In this document: piece after piece, positions 16,656 to 25,351 of the stretch
Position numbering within the stretch: the stretch's first letter is position 1
How the letters are laid out: the number at the start of each line of letters is the position of its first letter
Assembly: GCF_009604385.1 (NCBI RefSeq)
Contig: NZ_WEGJ01000005.1
Span: 285,931 to 349,930, forward strand
Source of the DNA: Streptomyces smaragdinus
Lineage (GTDB): Bacteria; Actinomycetota; Actinomycetes; Streptomycetales; Streptomycetaceae
DNA: 64,000 nucleotides
Reading direction: 5' to 3'
Translations under genes and position numbers: made by a program
The notes under the pieces: model-generated
The model's input: only the letters and a program-made list of their open reading frames with translations
What the model was told of the DNA's origin: nothing
Database searches by the model: none

Positions 16656-17078
16656 GTGAGCGCGATGAGCCAGGCGGCGCAGAACCTGAACTGGTTGATC
16701 ACCAATTTCGTGGAGAACACCCCGGGTGTGTCGCACACGGTGGTGGTCTCCGCGGACGGACTCCTCCTCGCGATGTCCGAGGGCTTCCCGCGCGACCGCG
16801 CCGATCAGCTGGCCGCGGTGGCCTCGGGGCTGACCTCCCTGACCGCCGGCGCGTCGCGCATCTTCGAGGGCGGCGCCGTCAACCAGACCGTGGTGGAGAT
16901 GGAGCGCGGCTTCCTCTTCATCATGTCCGTCTCGGACGGCTCCTCGCTGGCCGTCCTCGCCCACCCGGAGTGCGACATCGGCCTCGTGGGCTACGAGATG
17001 GCGCTCCTGGTCGACCGGGCGGGTACGGTTCTGACGCCTGACCTGCGAGCAGAGCTCCAGGGCAGCCTTCTCAACTAA
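16656..17078 (+). CDS. cvnB: Conservon 2 Roadblock/LC7 protein CvnB
   Basis: The 140-residue Roadblock/LC7 protein differs from the first CvnB at only a handful of residues (for example VENTPGV for VDNTPGV and MSVSDG for MSISDG). GTG 16656 starts one base after the cvnA2 stop, with CAGGAG upstream inside cvnA2. It is the partner of the CvnD GTPase of this unit by analogy. Such high identity means the two conservons may exchange CvnB subunits. Confidence 0.92.
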   Translation: MSAMSQAAQNLNWLITNFVENTPGVSHTVVVSADGLLLAMSEGFPRDRADQLAAVASGLTSLTAGASRIFEGGAVNQTVVEMERGFLFIMSVSDGSSLAVLAHPECDIGLVGYEMALLVDRAGTVLTPDLRAELQGSLLN

Positions 17079-17170
17079 CAGACAACCGATGCGCTTTCCA
17101 TCCGAAGAGGGCTAAGGTTCGTCAAGCGCATTACCGCGTACCGACGGGGACGGGTCGGAAGGGGAAACAA

Positions 17171-17785
17171 GTGGCAGCGCAGCACCAGGGCGGGCCGTAC
17201 GGGCCCGGAGGGGATTGGCCGTACGGCGGCGGTGGCTACGGCCGGCCGCCGCACCGGCCTGCCCCCGGAGCTCCCGCGGAGCAGCCGCTCACGCAGTACG
17301 ACTTCCCCTCCGCCCCGTCGCCCGCGCCGCGGCCGGGCCAGCACGCGGGGGCCCAGGCGCCGGCGGCGATGCCGCAGCACCAGGGGCACGGCGGTGACCG
17401 GGGCGGCGGCCAGGGGCACGGCGGCGGCAGCGCGAGCCGTACGCAGTCGCGGCTGGTCAGACCGTACGCGATGACGGGCGGCCGGACCCGGCCGCGCTAT
17501 CAGCTCGCCATCGAGGCGCTGGTCCAGACGACCGCCGACCCCGGCCGTCTGCAGTCCCAGCTGCCCGAGCACCAGCGCATCTGCCAGCTCTGCTACGAGA
17601 TCAAGTCCGTGGCGGAGATCTCGGCGCTGCTGACCATGCCGCTGGGGGTGGCCCGGATCCTCGTGGCCGACCTGGCGGAGGCGGGCCTGGTGACCATCCA
17701 CCAGCCCGGTGGGGACGAATCCGCGGGGGGACAGCCAGATGTGACGTTGCTCGAAAGGGTGCTCAGTGGACTTCGCAAGCTCTAA
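17171..17785 (+). CDS. cvnC: Conservon 2 DUF742 protein CvnC with long Gly/Pro/His-rich N-terminus
   Basis: The 204-residue protein has the DUF742 domain in its last 115 residues (LVRPYAMTGGRTRPRYQLAIEAL, HQRICQLCYEIKSVAEISALL, TLLERVLSGLRKL). The first 90 residues are a disordered Gly/Pro/Gln/His-rich region absent from CvnC1. GTG 17171 has AAGGGG at good spacing. A 92-base gap separates it from cvnB2, longer than in conservon 1 (25 bases), so a weak internal promoter is possible. Its 3' end overlaps cvnD2 by 20 bases, as in the first unit. Confidence 0.9.
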   Translation: MAAQHQGGPYGPGGDWPYGGGGYGRPPHRPAPGAPAEQPLTQYDFPSAPSPAPRPGQHAGAQAPAAMPQHQGHGGDRGGGQGHGGGSASRTQSRLVRPYAMTGGRTRPRYQLAIEALVQTTADPGRLQSQLPEHQRICQLCYEIKSVAEISALLTMPLGVARILVADLAEAGLVTIHQPGGDESAGGQPDVTLLERVLSGLRKL

Positions 17786-18362
17786 CGCCGGCGGGGGCAA
17801 TACCGCCCCGGTCCGCTCCACGACCTCCGCGAAGATCGTGGTGGCGGGTGGCTTCGGCGTGGGCAAGACCACGTTCGTCGGTTCCGTGTCGGAGATCAAT
17901 CCGCTGCGGACGGAGGCGGTGATGACGTCGGCGTCGGCGGGGATCGACGATCTGTCGCAGGTGGCGGACAAGACCACGACGACGGTGGCGATGGACTTCG
18001 GCCGTATCACGCTGGACCAGGATCTGATCCTGTATCTGTTCGGTACGCCGGGTCAGGACCGTTTCTGGTTCATGTGGGACGACCTGGTGCGTGGTGCGAT
18101 CGGCGCCGTGGTGCTGGTGGACACGCGGCGGCTGGCGGACTGCTTCCCGGCGGTGGACTACTTCGAGAACTCCGGGCTGCCGTTCGTCATCGCGCTGAAC
18201 GGGTTCGACGGCAATCAGCCGTATCAGCCGGAAGAGGTGCGTGAGGCGCTGCAGATCGGCCCCGAGACGCCGATCATCACCACCGACGCCCGCCAGCGCG
18301 GGGAGGCCAAGTCCGCGCTGATCACCCTGGTCGAGCACGCCCTCATGGCGCGGCTGCGGTAG
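17766..18362 (+). CDS. cvnD: Conservon 2 GTP-binding protein CvnD
   Basis: The 198-residue protein is nearly identical to CvnD1: same P-loop GGFGVGKTTF, FGTPGQDRF and NGFDGNQPYQ. Differences cluster in the first 20 residues and at isolated late positions (FVIALNG for FIIALNG, QRGEAKSA for QRAEAKSS). GTG 17766 overlaps the cvnC2 end. The 287-bp exact match with cvnD1 implies recent recombination between the two copies. A hairpin follows the stop. Confidence 0.93.
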   Translation: MDFASSNAGGGNTAPVRSTTSAKIVVAGGFGVGKTTFVGSVSEINPLRTEAVMTSASAGIDDLSQVADKTTTTVAMDFGRITLDQDLILYLFGTPGQDRFWFMWDDLVRGAIGAVVLVDTRRLADCFPAVDYFENSGLPFVIALNGFDGNQPYQPEEVREALQIGPETPIITTDARQRGEAKSALITLVEHALMARLR

Positions 18363-18380
18363 CCGTCAGGCACGAACGAA

Positions 18381-18406
18381 CCCCGTCACCCGGGTGGGTG
18401 GCGGGG
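18381..18406. terminator. Terminator between conservon 2 and rpmB
   Basis: CCCCGTCACCC (18381-18391) pairs with GGGTGGCGGGG (18396-18406) with one wobble. It is followed by CTTTTCG and flanked by further partly paired arms (18369-18419). It can serve both the conservon and convergent rpmB. Confidence 0.8.
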
Positions 18407-18505
18407 CTTTTCGTGTGCCGGCCGGGCCGTGCGTACGCATGCAAAGAGGCCGGCCCGCCCCGGAGGGTGGACCGGCTCAAAGCGTCCGGAAGGCTGCGCG
18501 CGGCG

Positions 18506-18691
18506 TCAGCGCGAGACCTTGCCGGCCTTGATGCACGAGGTGCAGGCGTTGAGGCGCTTCGGCGTACCACCGATCACCGTACGGACCGTCTGGATGTTGG
18601 GGTTCCAACGACGGGGGGTACGGCGGTGCGAGTGGGAGATGCTGTTGCCGAAGCCCGGCCCCTTGCCGCAGACGTCGCAGTTGGCAGCCAC
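18506..18691 (-). CDS. rpmB: 50S ribosomal protein L28 (zinc-binding form)
   Basis: The 61-residue protein [20 protein letters not shown].. is L28 of the large subunit. Cys5, Cys8, Cys50 and Cys53 form a complete zinc ribbon, so this is the C+ paralogue. Streptomycetes often also carry zinc-free copies that Zur switches on under zinc starvation. GTG start at 18691. It is divergent from the FakA-like gene across 224 bases, the usual actinobacterial neighbourhood. Confidence 0.97.
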   Translation of the reverse strand: MAANCDVCGKGPGFGNSISHSHRRTPRRWNPNIQTVRTVIGGTPKRLNACTSCIKAGKVSR

Positions 18692-18915
18692 GGGTCACTC
18701 CAAAGACTTCAGATGCGGTTCCTCGGCCCGGAAGACTTCCGGGACGGAATGGCCCGACGAGGTGCCGGGCAACCTGAGCAGCATACTACGGCCGCCGTGA
18801 CCGTACGAAATCAGCTCCCGCCCCCCGGCCCGCGCCCGGCGGCCGCGCACGCATTACGCTGCCGACTGCACGCCGTCCGTCCGTCACCGCCCGTTCACCC
18901 AGCGAGGAGGCCCCG

Positions 18916-20538
18916 GTGCTCGACGCCGCTTCGGTACGGGTCTGGTGTTCCCTGGCCCTGCAGGCACTGGGCAGTACCCGGGCGGAGATCGACGCGATCA
19001 ACGTCTTCCCGGTGCCCGACGGGGACACGGGCACCAATCTGTATCTGACCGTGGAGTCCGCCGGGACCGCGGTGGAGGCCGTCTGGTCGGCGCACGGCGA
19101 CGCCGCGCCCGCCTTCTCCGATGTGATGCACGCCATGGCCCACGGCGCCCTCCTCGGCGCGCGCGGCAACTCCGGCACGATCCTGGCCCAGCTGCTGCGC
19201 GGCATGGCGGCGGTGCCGGCCGGCCCGGAGACGGCCGGGGGGCCCTGGCTGCGGGAGGCTCTCGTACGGGCGGCCGCCGCGGCGCGGGAGGCCGTGGCGC
19301 ATCCCGTGGAGGGCACGATGCTCACCGTCGCCGCCGGCGCCGCCTCGGCCGCGGCCGCCGTGGACGGCGACGCGACCCTGCCGGTGGCCCGGGCCGCCCA
19401 CGCGGGCGCCCGGACCGCGCTGGAGGCCACGCCGGGGCAGCTGGCCGCGCTGGCCCGCGCGGGGGTGGTGGACGCCGGGGGGAGCGGTCTGGTGACGGTG
19501 CTGGGGGCGCTGGTGGACGCGCTGGAGGGGGACGCGTCGCGGCTGCGGCTCGCGCCCGTCGCGCGGCCTCCGGCGCGGACGCCGGTGGTGGCCGCGGCGG
19601 TGGCGGGGGCCGATCCGCATATGACGGAGGGCGGGCCCGCGTACGAGGTGATCTATCTGCTGGACGCCGGCGACGCGGCGGTGGCCACCCTGCGGGAGCG
19701 GCTGGACGGGCTCGGGGACTCGCTGGTGATCAGCGGCGGTGACGGGCTGTGGCGGGTGCATGTGCACGTCGACGACCCCGGGGCCGCGATCGAGGCGGGG
19801 GGTGAGGCGGGGCGGCCGCACCGGATCCAGGTCACGCACTTCTGCGGTGAGCCCCCGGCGCCCGAGGCCGTGCGCGACGGGCGGGCGGTGGTGCTCGTCG
19901 TACCGGGGCAGGGGCTGGCGGACCTGTGCGCCGAGGCCGGTGCCTCGACGGTGGTGGCTCCCGCCGGGCAGCTCCCGGCCAGCGGGGAGATCGCGGCGGC
20001 GATCGGCGCCACGGGAGCGAACGAGGTGATCCTGCTGCCCAACGACCCCGCGCTGCGGCACGCCGCCGCCGTCGCGGTCGAGCAGGCCCGTACGGCCGGC
20101 CGGCAGGTCGCCCTGATCCCGACGCGCGCCGCCGTCCAGGGGCTCGCCGCGCTCGCCGTGCACGAGCCGGAGCGGCGCTTCGACGAGGACGTGGTCGCGA
20201 TGACGTCCGCCGCCGGCGCCACCCGGCACGCGGAGCTGCTGGTTGCCCGGGAGCGGTCGTGGACCACCGCGGGGATCTGCGAGCGCGGGGACATCCTCGG
20301 GCTGATCGAGGGCGATGTGGCCGTCATCGGCCAGGACGTCGCCGCCACCGCGCAGGACGTGCTGGACCGGATGCTGGCGGCGGGCGGCGAGCTGGTCACC
20401 CTCGTCGTGGGCCCCACCGCCCCCGAGGGGCTGGCGGAGGGGCTCCAGGCCCATGTCCGCCGCAGCAGGCTGGCGGTGGACACGGTGGTCTACGAGGGCG
20501 GCCAGGAGGGCGCCTGCCTGCTCATCGGGGTGGAGTAG
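18916..20538 (+). CDS. DAK2-domain protein, FakA-like (fatty acid kinase catalytic subunit)
   Basis: The 540-residue protein begins with a DhaL/DAK2 nucleotide-binding domain: INVFPVPDGDTGTNLYLT (metal-binding Asp35, Asp37, Asn41) and GALLGARGNSGTILAQLLRG. The C-terminal half (about 235-540) matches the FakA C-terminal region, which binds the fatty-acid carrier FakB. FakA phosphorylates fatty acids held on FakB (DegV-type) for phospholipid synthesis. No fakB is beside it here. GTG 18916 follows GAGGAGG. In actinobacteria this gene typically precedes recG; here two genes on the other strand intervene, and its stop is only six bases from the convergent TPR gene. Confidence 0.88.
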   Translation: MLDAASVRVWCSLALQALGSTRAEIDAINVFPVPDGDTGTNLYLTVESAGTAVEAVWSAHGDAAPAFSDVMHAMAHGALLGARGNSGTILAQLLRGMAAVPAGPETAGGPWLREALVRAAAAAREAVAHPVEGTMLTVAAGAASAAAAVDGDATLPVARAAHAGARTALEATPGQLAALARAGVVDAGGSGLVTVLGALVDALEGDASRLRLAPVARPPARTPVVAAAVAGADPHMTEGGPAYEVIYLLDAGDAAVATLRERLDGLGDSLVISGGDGLWRVHVHVDDPGAAIEAGGEAGRPHRIQVTHFCGEPPAPEAVRDGRAVVLVVPGQGLADLCAEAGASTVVAPAGQLPASGEIAAAIGATGANEVILLPNDPALRHAAAVAVEQARTAGRQVALIPTRAAVQGLAALAVHEPERRFDEDVVAMTSAAGATRHAELLVARERSWTTAGICERGDILGLIEGDVAVIGQDVAATAQDVLDRMLAAGGELVTLVVGPTAPEGLAEGLQAHVRRSRLAVDTVVYEGGQEGACLLIGVE

Positions 20539-20544
20539 ACCCCC

Positions 20545-23340
20545 TTACGACGCCACGTAGCCGATGACGTTCTCCGCCTCCTCGCACAGCTCCCGCGCCT
20601 GCTCGCTGTCGTCGCCGGCGTAACCGTCGATCACCCGCCGCGCCCGCTCCCGCGCGGCGTCGCCCCGGTCCGCGTCGGACTCGATCCACGCCGCGAGGAT
20701 CTCGGCGGAGGCGGCCTTGCCCGCGTCCCCCGCGGTGCGGTGCGCGGCGGCGGCCCGTTCCGCGTACGCCAGGGCGCGCAGATGGCCGGCCTCGTCGCCG
20801 GCGTCCCGGTAGAGCAGCTCGGCGGCCTGGCGCAGGGTGTCCCCGAGCATCCCGTCGGGGGTGTCCGCGCACTCCGTCACCGCCTGCTCCATCAGCGCGA
20901 GCCCCGCGGCGGTGTCCTCGCGGGCGGCCAGCCAGGCCCGCGCCCGGATGGACTTGACCAGCCCGGCGGCGTCCCCGACGGCCCGCCACAGCTCCCCGGC
21001 GCGTTCGAACGCCTTCAGCGCCTCGTCGTCCAGCCCCGCGCCCTCCAGCGCGCCCGCCGCGAGATGGGCCAGCCGCGCGTGGTCGGTCTGCTCCGGCCAG
21101 CCCTCCGCGATCGCCGCGCCGCGCAGATAGTGCTCGGCGGCCTCCCGGTGCCCGCCCCGCTCCACCAGACAGTCACCGAGCCACCAGTGGGCCTGTACGA
21201 CCGCCCCGTCGCCGTGCGTCTCGGGCGTCAGGTCGACCAGCGCGGCCTCCAGCACGGCCACCGCCTCGTCGAGCCGCCCGAGGTGCCGGTAGAGCCCGCC
21301 GAGCCGGAACCGCGCCCACGCCCCGGGGCCCTCGCTCAGTCCCGCCTCGTCCGCCCAGTGCGCGGCGCTCAGGGAGTGTTCGACGGCCTCCCGGGGGCGG
21401 CCGGTGTCGGCGTACAGGTCGGCGAGCAGGCCGTGGAGGCGGGCGAAGCCGGCGGGGGCGAGCAGGGCGGCGCCGTGCTCCAGGGCGGCCAGGGCGGAGC
21501 GTTCGGCGGTCTCCGGGTCGTCCAGATGTGCGCTGACCTCGGCCAGCTGGGCGTGCGGTGCCACGGCGAGCCACGCCAGGCCGGCGCCGTCGGCGGCCTC
21601 GGCGGCGCGCCGGTAGCAGGCGGCGGCCTCCGCGAGGTCCTCCCGGCGGCCGGCCAGGTCCCCGAGGCGGGTGTACGCCTCGGAGGCCCGCGCGGCGGCG
21701 TCGGCCTCCCCGGACCCGGCCGCGGCGATCAGCTCGCGCAGGGCGTCCGCCGCGTCCGGGGACTCCTGCGCGCACAGGATCCGCGCCCGGGCCGTCAGCG
21801 CCGTCCGTACGTCCCGGGCCTCCGCCCCGCCCGCCGCGTGCAGCGCGCGGACGGCGCCGAGCGCCGCCGTGCAGGCGTCGAGCGCCCGCTCGCTCTCCCC
21901 GGTGAGCGCCCGCGCGTACGCCGCCCGGGCCCGGGTCGCCGCCGCCTTCCCGGGCGCCTTCGCCTCCTCGTACAGCCCCGCCGCGGCGTCCAGCAGCTCC
22001 GCCGCCTCGGTGTCGCCGACCTCGGGCCGCGCGGCGCGGTGCGCCGTGAGCTCCGCCCGCTCGAGGGGGCCGAGGTCCGCCCCCTCCCGCTCGGCCGCCC
22101 GCTCCGCCGCCGCCCAGGCGTCGTCCGCCCCCGGCCGCAGCTCCGCGGACAGCCGCCGCGCCTCGTCGTACAGCGTGGCGAAGTCCCGCACCGGTGACGG
22201 GGCCGGCGCGGCGACGGCCGCCGGGGACAGCCGTGTCGCCCGTACCCCCAGCGGCAGCCGCTCCACCAGCGGCGCGCGGTCCAGCCGCTGCCGCAGCCCG
22301 GCGGACACCCGGTCCGTGCCGTTGCGCGCGTCGAACCGCGCCGCCAGCGCCAGGGCCTCGCGCCGCGCGTGCCCGGCGAGCGCGTCCGCCGTCCACTCCC
22401 GGCCCGCCGGCCCCGGCACCGGCTGTCCGCCGTGGCCGAGGGCGACGAGGCGGTCCATCAGCAGTGCGGCGACGGCGAGATACGCCATCTGGCTCTCGGG
22501 GTCGCCGCTGTCGGTGAAGTACGCCGGCCGCTCGGCCAGCAGCTCCAGCCCGCGCGCCTCGTTCCCGGTGAGCGCGCAGAACTCCACGTGGTCGGCGACG
22601 GCCCCGCGCATCGAGTCCGTCTGCCGCACCAGCCGCCAGCCCCGCAGATGGTGCGAGCGCGCCTCGTCCGCCCGCCCCAGCCGCAGCAGCGGCAGCAGGG
22701 AGGACGCCAGGACGGCGTGCGGCTCGTGCAGACAGGTGAACTGCCCGTCGAACACCGGCTGCCACGCCGTCAGCGCCTGCTCGTACCGCTCCCGCTCCGC
22801 CAGCCACGACCCCTGCAGATGCAGTTCGCAGGCGTGGCAGTCGGCCATCTGGTCCCGGTCGGCGGCCTGCCAGGCGTCGTACGCCGCCTCGGCCCGCGCC
22901 AGGTCGCCGACGTGGCGGGCGATCCGCAGATCGCCCTGGCGCACGGCCCGCTCCGAGTGCCCGGCGAGCCGGTAGCGGTGCTCCATCTCCGTCTGCCACT
23001 TCTCGACGGAGGCGAGCGGGATGTGCGGCTGGTCCAGCATGTCGGAGGAGACCCACTTGAACACCCAGTGCAGATGGTGCGTCTCGTACCAGCCGAAGTC
23101 CTCCGGCCGTTCGTCCCACATCCGCAGCACACGCGCGAAGGGGACGAACATCTTGTCCTTCTCCAGGCTGTACGTGTACGCCGACAGCAGGTTGAACAGC
23201 GCCGTCACCAGCAGCGGGCGGTCGCCCGTCTCCTCCGCCTCGGCCAGCAGCCGCTCCGCCCGCGCGTTGCGGGCCGGGCCCTCCGGCTCCTGGTCGTTCT
23301 CCCGGACGGCCGCCCGGATCTCTTCGATACGGTCACTCAT
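20545..23340 (-). CDS. Large TPR-like helical repeat protein paired with an Hsp90-like protein
   Basis: The 931-residue protein is almost entirely helical Ala/Leu/Glu/Arg-rich repeats in TPR style, for example EAYTRLGDLAGRREDLAEAAACYRRA, ARFRLGGLYRHLGRLDEAVAVLEAAL and AHWWLGDCLVERGGHREAAEHYLRG (segments of one repeat array, about residues 400-900). The N-terminal third is also helical with conserved aromatic and His residues (ETHHLHWVFKWV, MADCHACELHLQGSWL). There is no signal peptide, membrane segment or enzymatic motif. Its ATG overlaps the Hsp90-like stop by eight bases (ATGAGTGA), so the two are coupled and probably interact. TPR proteins are typical Hsp90 co-chaperones in eukaryotes. Its function here is unknown. 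Confidence 0.8.
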   Translation of the reverse strand: MSDRIEEIRAAVRENDQEPEGPARNARAERLLAEAEETGDRPLLVTALFNLLSAYTYSLEKDKMFVPFARVLRMWDERPEDFGWYETHHLHWVFKWVSSDMLDQPHIPLASVEKWQTEMEHRYRLAGHSERAVRQGDLRIARHVGDLARAEAAYDAWQAADRDQMADCHACELHLQGSWLAERERYEQALTAWQPVFDGQFTCLHEPHAVLASSLLPLLRLGRADEARSHHLRGWRLVRQTDSMRGAVADHVEFCALTGNEARGLELLAERPAYFTDSGDPESQMAYLAVAALLMDRLVALGHGGQPVPGPAGREWTADALAGHARREALALAARFDARNGTDRVSAGLRQRLDRAPLVERLPLGVRATRLSPAAVAAPAPSPVRDFATLYDEARRLSAELRPGADDAWAAAERAAEREGADLGPLERAELTAHRAARPEVGDTEAAELLDAAAGLYEEAKAPGKAAATRARAAYARALTGESERALDACTAALGAVRALHAAGGAEARDVRTALTARARILCAQESPDAADALRELIAAAGSGEADAAARASEAYTRLGDLAGRREDLAEAAACYRRAAEAADGAGLAWLAVAPHAQLAEVSAHLDDPETAERSALAALEHGAALLAPAGFARLHGLLADLYADTGRPREAVEHSLSAAHWADEAGLSEGPGAWARFRLGGLYRHLGRLDEAVAVLEAALVDLTPETHGDGAVVQAHWWLGDCLVERGGHREAAEHYLRGAAIAEGWPEQTDHARLAHLAAGALEGAGLDDEALKAFERAGELWRAVGDAAGLVKSIRARAWLAAREDTAAGLALMEQAVTECADTPDGMLGDTLRQAAELLYRDAGDEAGHLRALAYAERAAAAHRTAGDAGKAASAEILAAWIESDADRGDAARERARRVIDGYAGDDSEQARELCEEAENVIGYVAS

Positions 23341-25153
23341 CGCCCGCCCCCTCCTCGTGCGCCCGCACCGGGGTCGCCCAGTCCAGCAGTCCCAGGAACG
23401 CCCTGTTCAGCAGGGCCGAGTCCGCCGGCCGCAGCGGCCGCTGCGCCATCAGCAGCGCCTGCCCGTACAGCGCCTCGACGGCCGTGCCCGCCAGCTCCGG
23501 GTCCGTCAGGGCGGCGATGCGGCGGATCAGCGGGTTGTGGTGGTTCAGTACGAGCCGGGTGCGCGGCGCGCTGCCCCGCAGCGAGCCGAGGATCCCGGCC
23601 CACAGGTCGTCCGCCTGCCCGGCCTCCTCCGCGCGCGCCTTCTCGTGCCGCGACGCCCGGTCGTCCAGATGCAGCGCGGGCACCGTCACGGGATGGAACG
23701 CGCGCAGCGCCACGTCGCAGTCCAGCGTCCGCAGCCGGTCCCGCGCCACGGCCAGGAACGCGCCCAGCGCCAGCTCCTCGCCGGCGTCCACGGCGTCCAG
23801 ATGGGCGGTCACCGTGTCGGCGTCCAGCTCGGCGACCGCCGTGCCCGGACGCACCCGGGGCAGCAGCTCGACGAGCTCCGCGTCGTACGTGTAGCCGCCG
23901 TTGACCACCCCGATGCCCTGCGCCTGCGCGATGGGCGCGACCTGGCGGAACTCCTCCACCGTCCGCGTGAAGTGCACGGTGGGGTGGCGCTGCGCGAACT
24001 CGGCGAGCGTCAGCTGCCCGTCCGTGGTCTCGAACGGCAGCCAGGGCAGCATCAGGCCCAGCAGCTCCGGGTCGTGCCGGACGAGGGACTTCACGCCCAG
24101 ATAGTGGACGTTCAGGAACTGCGCCAGCCGCTCCGGGTCGCTCGCCGCCAGATCCGCGAGCCACGACCGGATCCGCCCGCCGAGGGCGTCGCGTACGGCG
24201 GCGAGGGTCTCGTCCTCGTACAGCGACTCGCGCGAGGCGGTGGGCCGCAGGCTGTCGGTGTCGACCACGCAGCGGACGAAGAACGCCCACTCCGGCAGCA
24301 GCGCGTCCGCCCGGTCGGTGAGCAGCATGCCCTTCAGATGCACGCGGTGCCCGGCGCGCTGCGCGGGCGAGACGGCGGACGGCAGCACGTACGCGACCCC
24401 GCTCACCCCCGCGAGCGGTACGTCCAGGCCGATCGCGTCCAGCGGGGTGAAGCCGAACGTCTCGTGGCAGTGCCCGGAGAGGGCCACCCGCCGCGCCCCC
24501 GGGCTCGGATACGGCCGCGCCCACGGCGCCGGCAGCTCGCCGATACGGCCCTCGCCGACGCGCACGTCGTACGGCAGCAGCGAGCCGAAGTCCCGGGCCA
24601 GCTCCCGCACCCGCCCCTCGGCCAGCCAGTCGGCGCAGCCGGGGCGCGCGGTGAGATACACGGTGGTGCCCGGCTCGGGGCGCTCCCCCTCGGGGAGCGT
24701 GCGCACCGTGTACGAACCGTCGTCGCGCGCCGTCCACTCCACGGGCGGCGCCAGCGGATCGCGCGCGGACCGGCTGACGACCCGGATCCGCTCGGCGACG
24801 ACGAAGCACGCCAGCAGGCCGATGCCGAACTGGCCGAGGAACTCCGAGCGCGCGGACTCCAGTCCGCCGTCGCCGCGCTTGGAGCTGCGCCCGATCGTGG
24901 CGAGGAGAGTGTGCACGTCGGTCTCGGTCAGCCCGACCCCGCTGTCCTCGACCCGCAGCGAGCCGTCCCCGGCGTACAGCCGCACCCGGTCCGGGGCGTC
25001 CGGCTCCAGGGCGCGGCGGGCGGTGATCGCGTCCACGGCGTTCTGCAGCAGCTCGCGCAGATAGACCTTGGGACTGGAGTAGAGGTGGTGGGAGAGGAGG
25101 TCGACGAGGCCACGCAGATCGACCTGGAAGGTGTGCTGGTTCTGGTCAGTCAT
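23333..25153 (-). CDS. HSP90 family protein (HtpG-like)
   Basis: The 606-residue GHKL ATPase has YLRELLQNAVDAI (catalytic Glu34, Mg-binding Asn38), VEDSGVGLTETDVHTLL (nucleotide-binding Asp70), IGRSSK and GQFGIGLLACFVV (glycine-rich lid). The middle domain includes RESLYED in the region where Hsp90s contact the gamma phosphate. Residues after about 480 are divergent. Length is close to HtpG (about 620), but overall sequence is far from typical htpG. The C-terminus ends EEGAGDE, acidic but not a true MEEVD tail. The upstream gene in a two-gene unit with the TPR protein, divergent from recG. It is more likely a specialised chaperone for one partner than general housekeeping; that is inference. 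Confidence 0.88.
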   Translation of the reverse strand: MTDQNQHTFQVDLRGLVDLLSHHLYSSPKVYLRELLQNAVDAITARRALEPDAPDRVRLYAGDGSLRVEDSGVGLTETDVHTLLATIGRSSKRGDGGLESARSEFLGQFGIGLLACFVVAERIRVVSRSARDPLAPPVEWTARDDGSYTVRTLPEGERPEPGTTVYLTARPGCADWLAEGRVRELARDFGSLLPYDVRVGEGRIGELPAPWARPYPSPGARRVALSGHCHETFGFTPLDAIGLDVPLAGVSGVAYVLPSAVSPAQRAGHRVHLKGMLLTDRADALLPEWAFFVRCVVDTDSLRPTASRESLYEDETLAAVRDALGGRIRSWLADLAASDPERLAQFLNVHYLGVKSLVRHDPELLGLMLPWLPFETTDGQLTLAEFAQRHPTVHFTRTVEEFRQVAPIAQAQGIGVVNGGYTYDAELVELLPRVRPGTAVAELDADTVTAHLDAVDAGEELALGAFLAVARDRLRTLDCDVALRAFHPVTVPALHLDDRASRHEKARAEEAGQADDLWAGILGSLRGSAPRTRLVLNHHNPLIRRIAALTDPELAGTAVEALYGQALLMAQRPLRPADSALLNRAFLGLLDWATPVRAHEEGAGDE

Positions 25154-25351
25154 CCATCACCGGGAGGCGCCGGTGGGGCCCGGGCAGGGGCGGCGCGGGT
25201 AGGGCGGGTCCCGGGGGCCTGCACGGCGTGCAGATCCGCGCGCGGGCGGCCGCGGAAAACGTTCGGGGGAGCGTCATCGTAGGCCGGTCGCGGGCCTTTC
25301 CACCAGGGAATTCGCGGTGCTGTCCCGGCCCTGTCGGAGCCATGGTGTGCA

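Noticed and set aside
13553..16738. A 1061-codon minus-strand frame opposite cvnA2.
   Set aside because: Same shadow effect; the product is a Gly/Val/Leu/Arg string with no motif.
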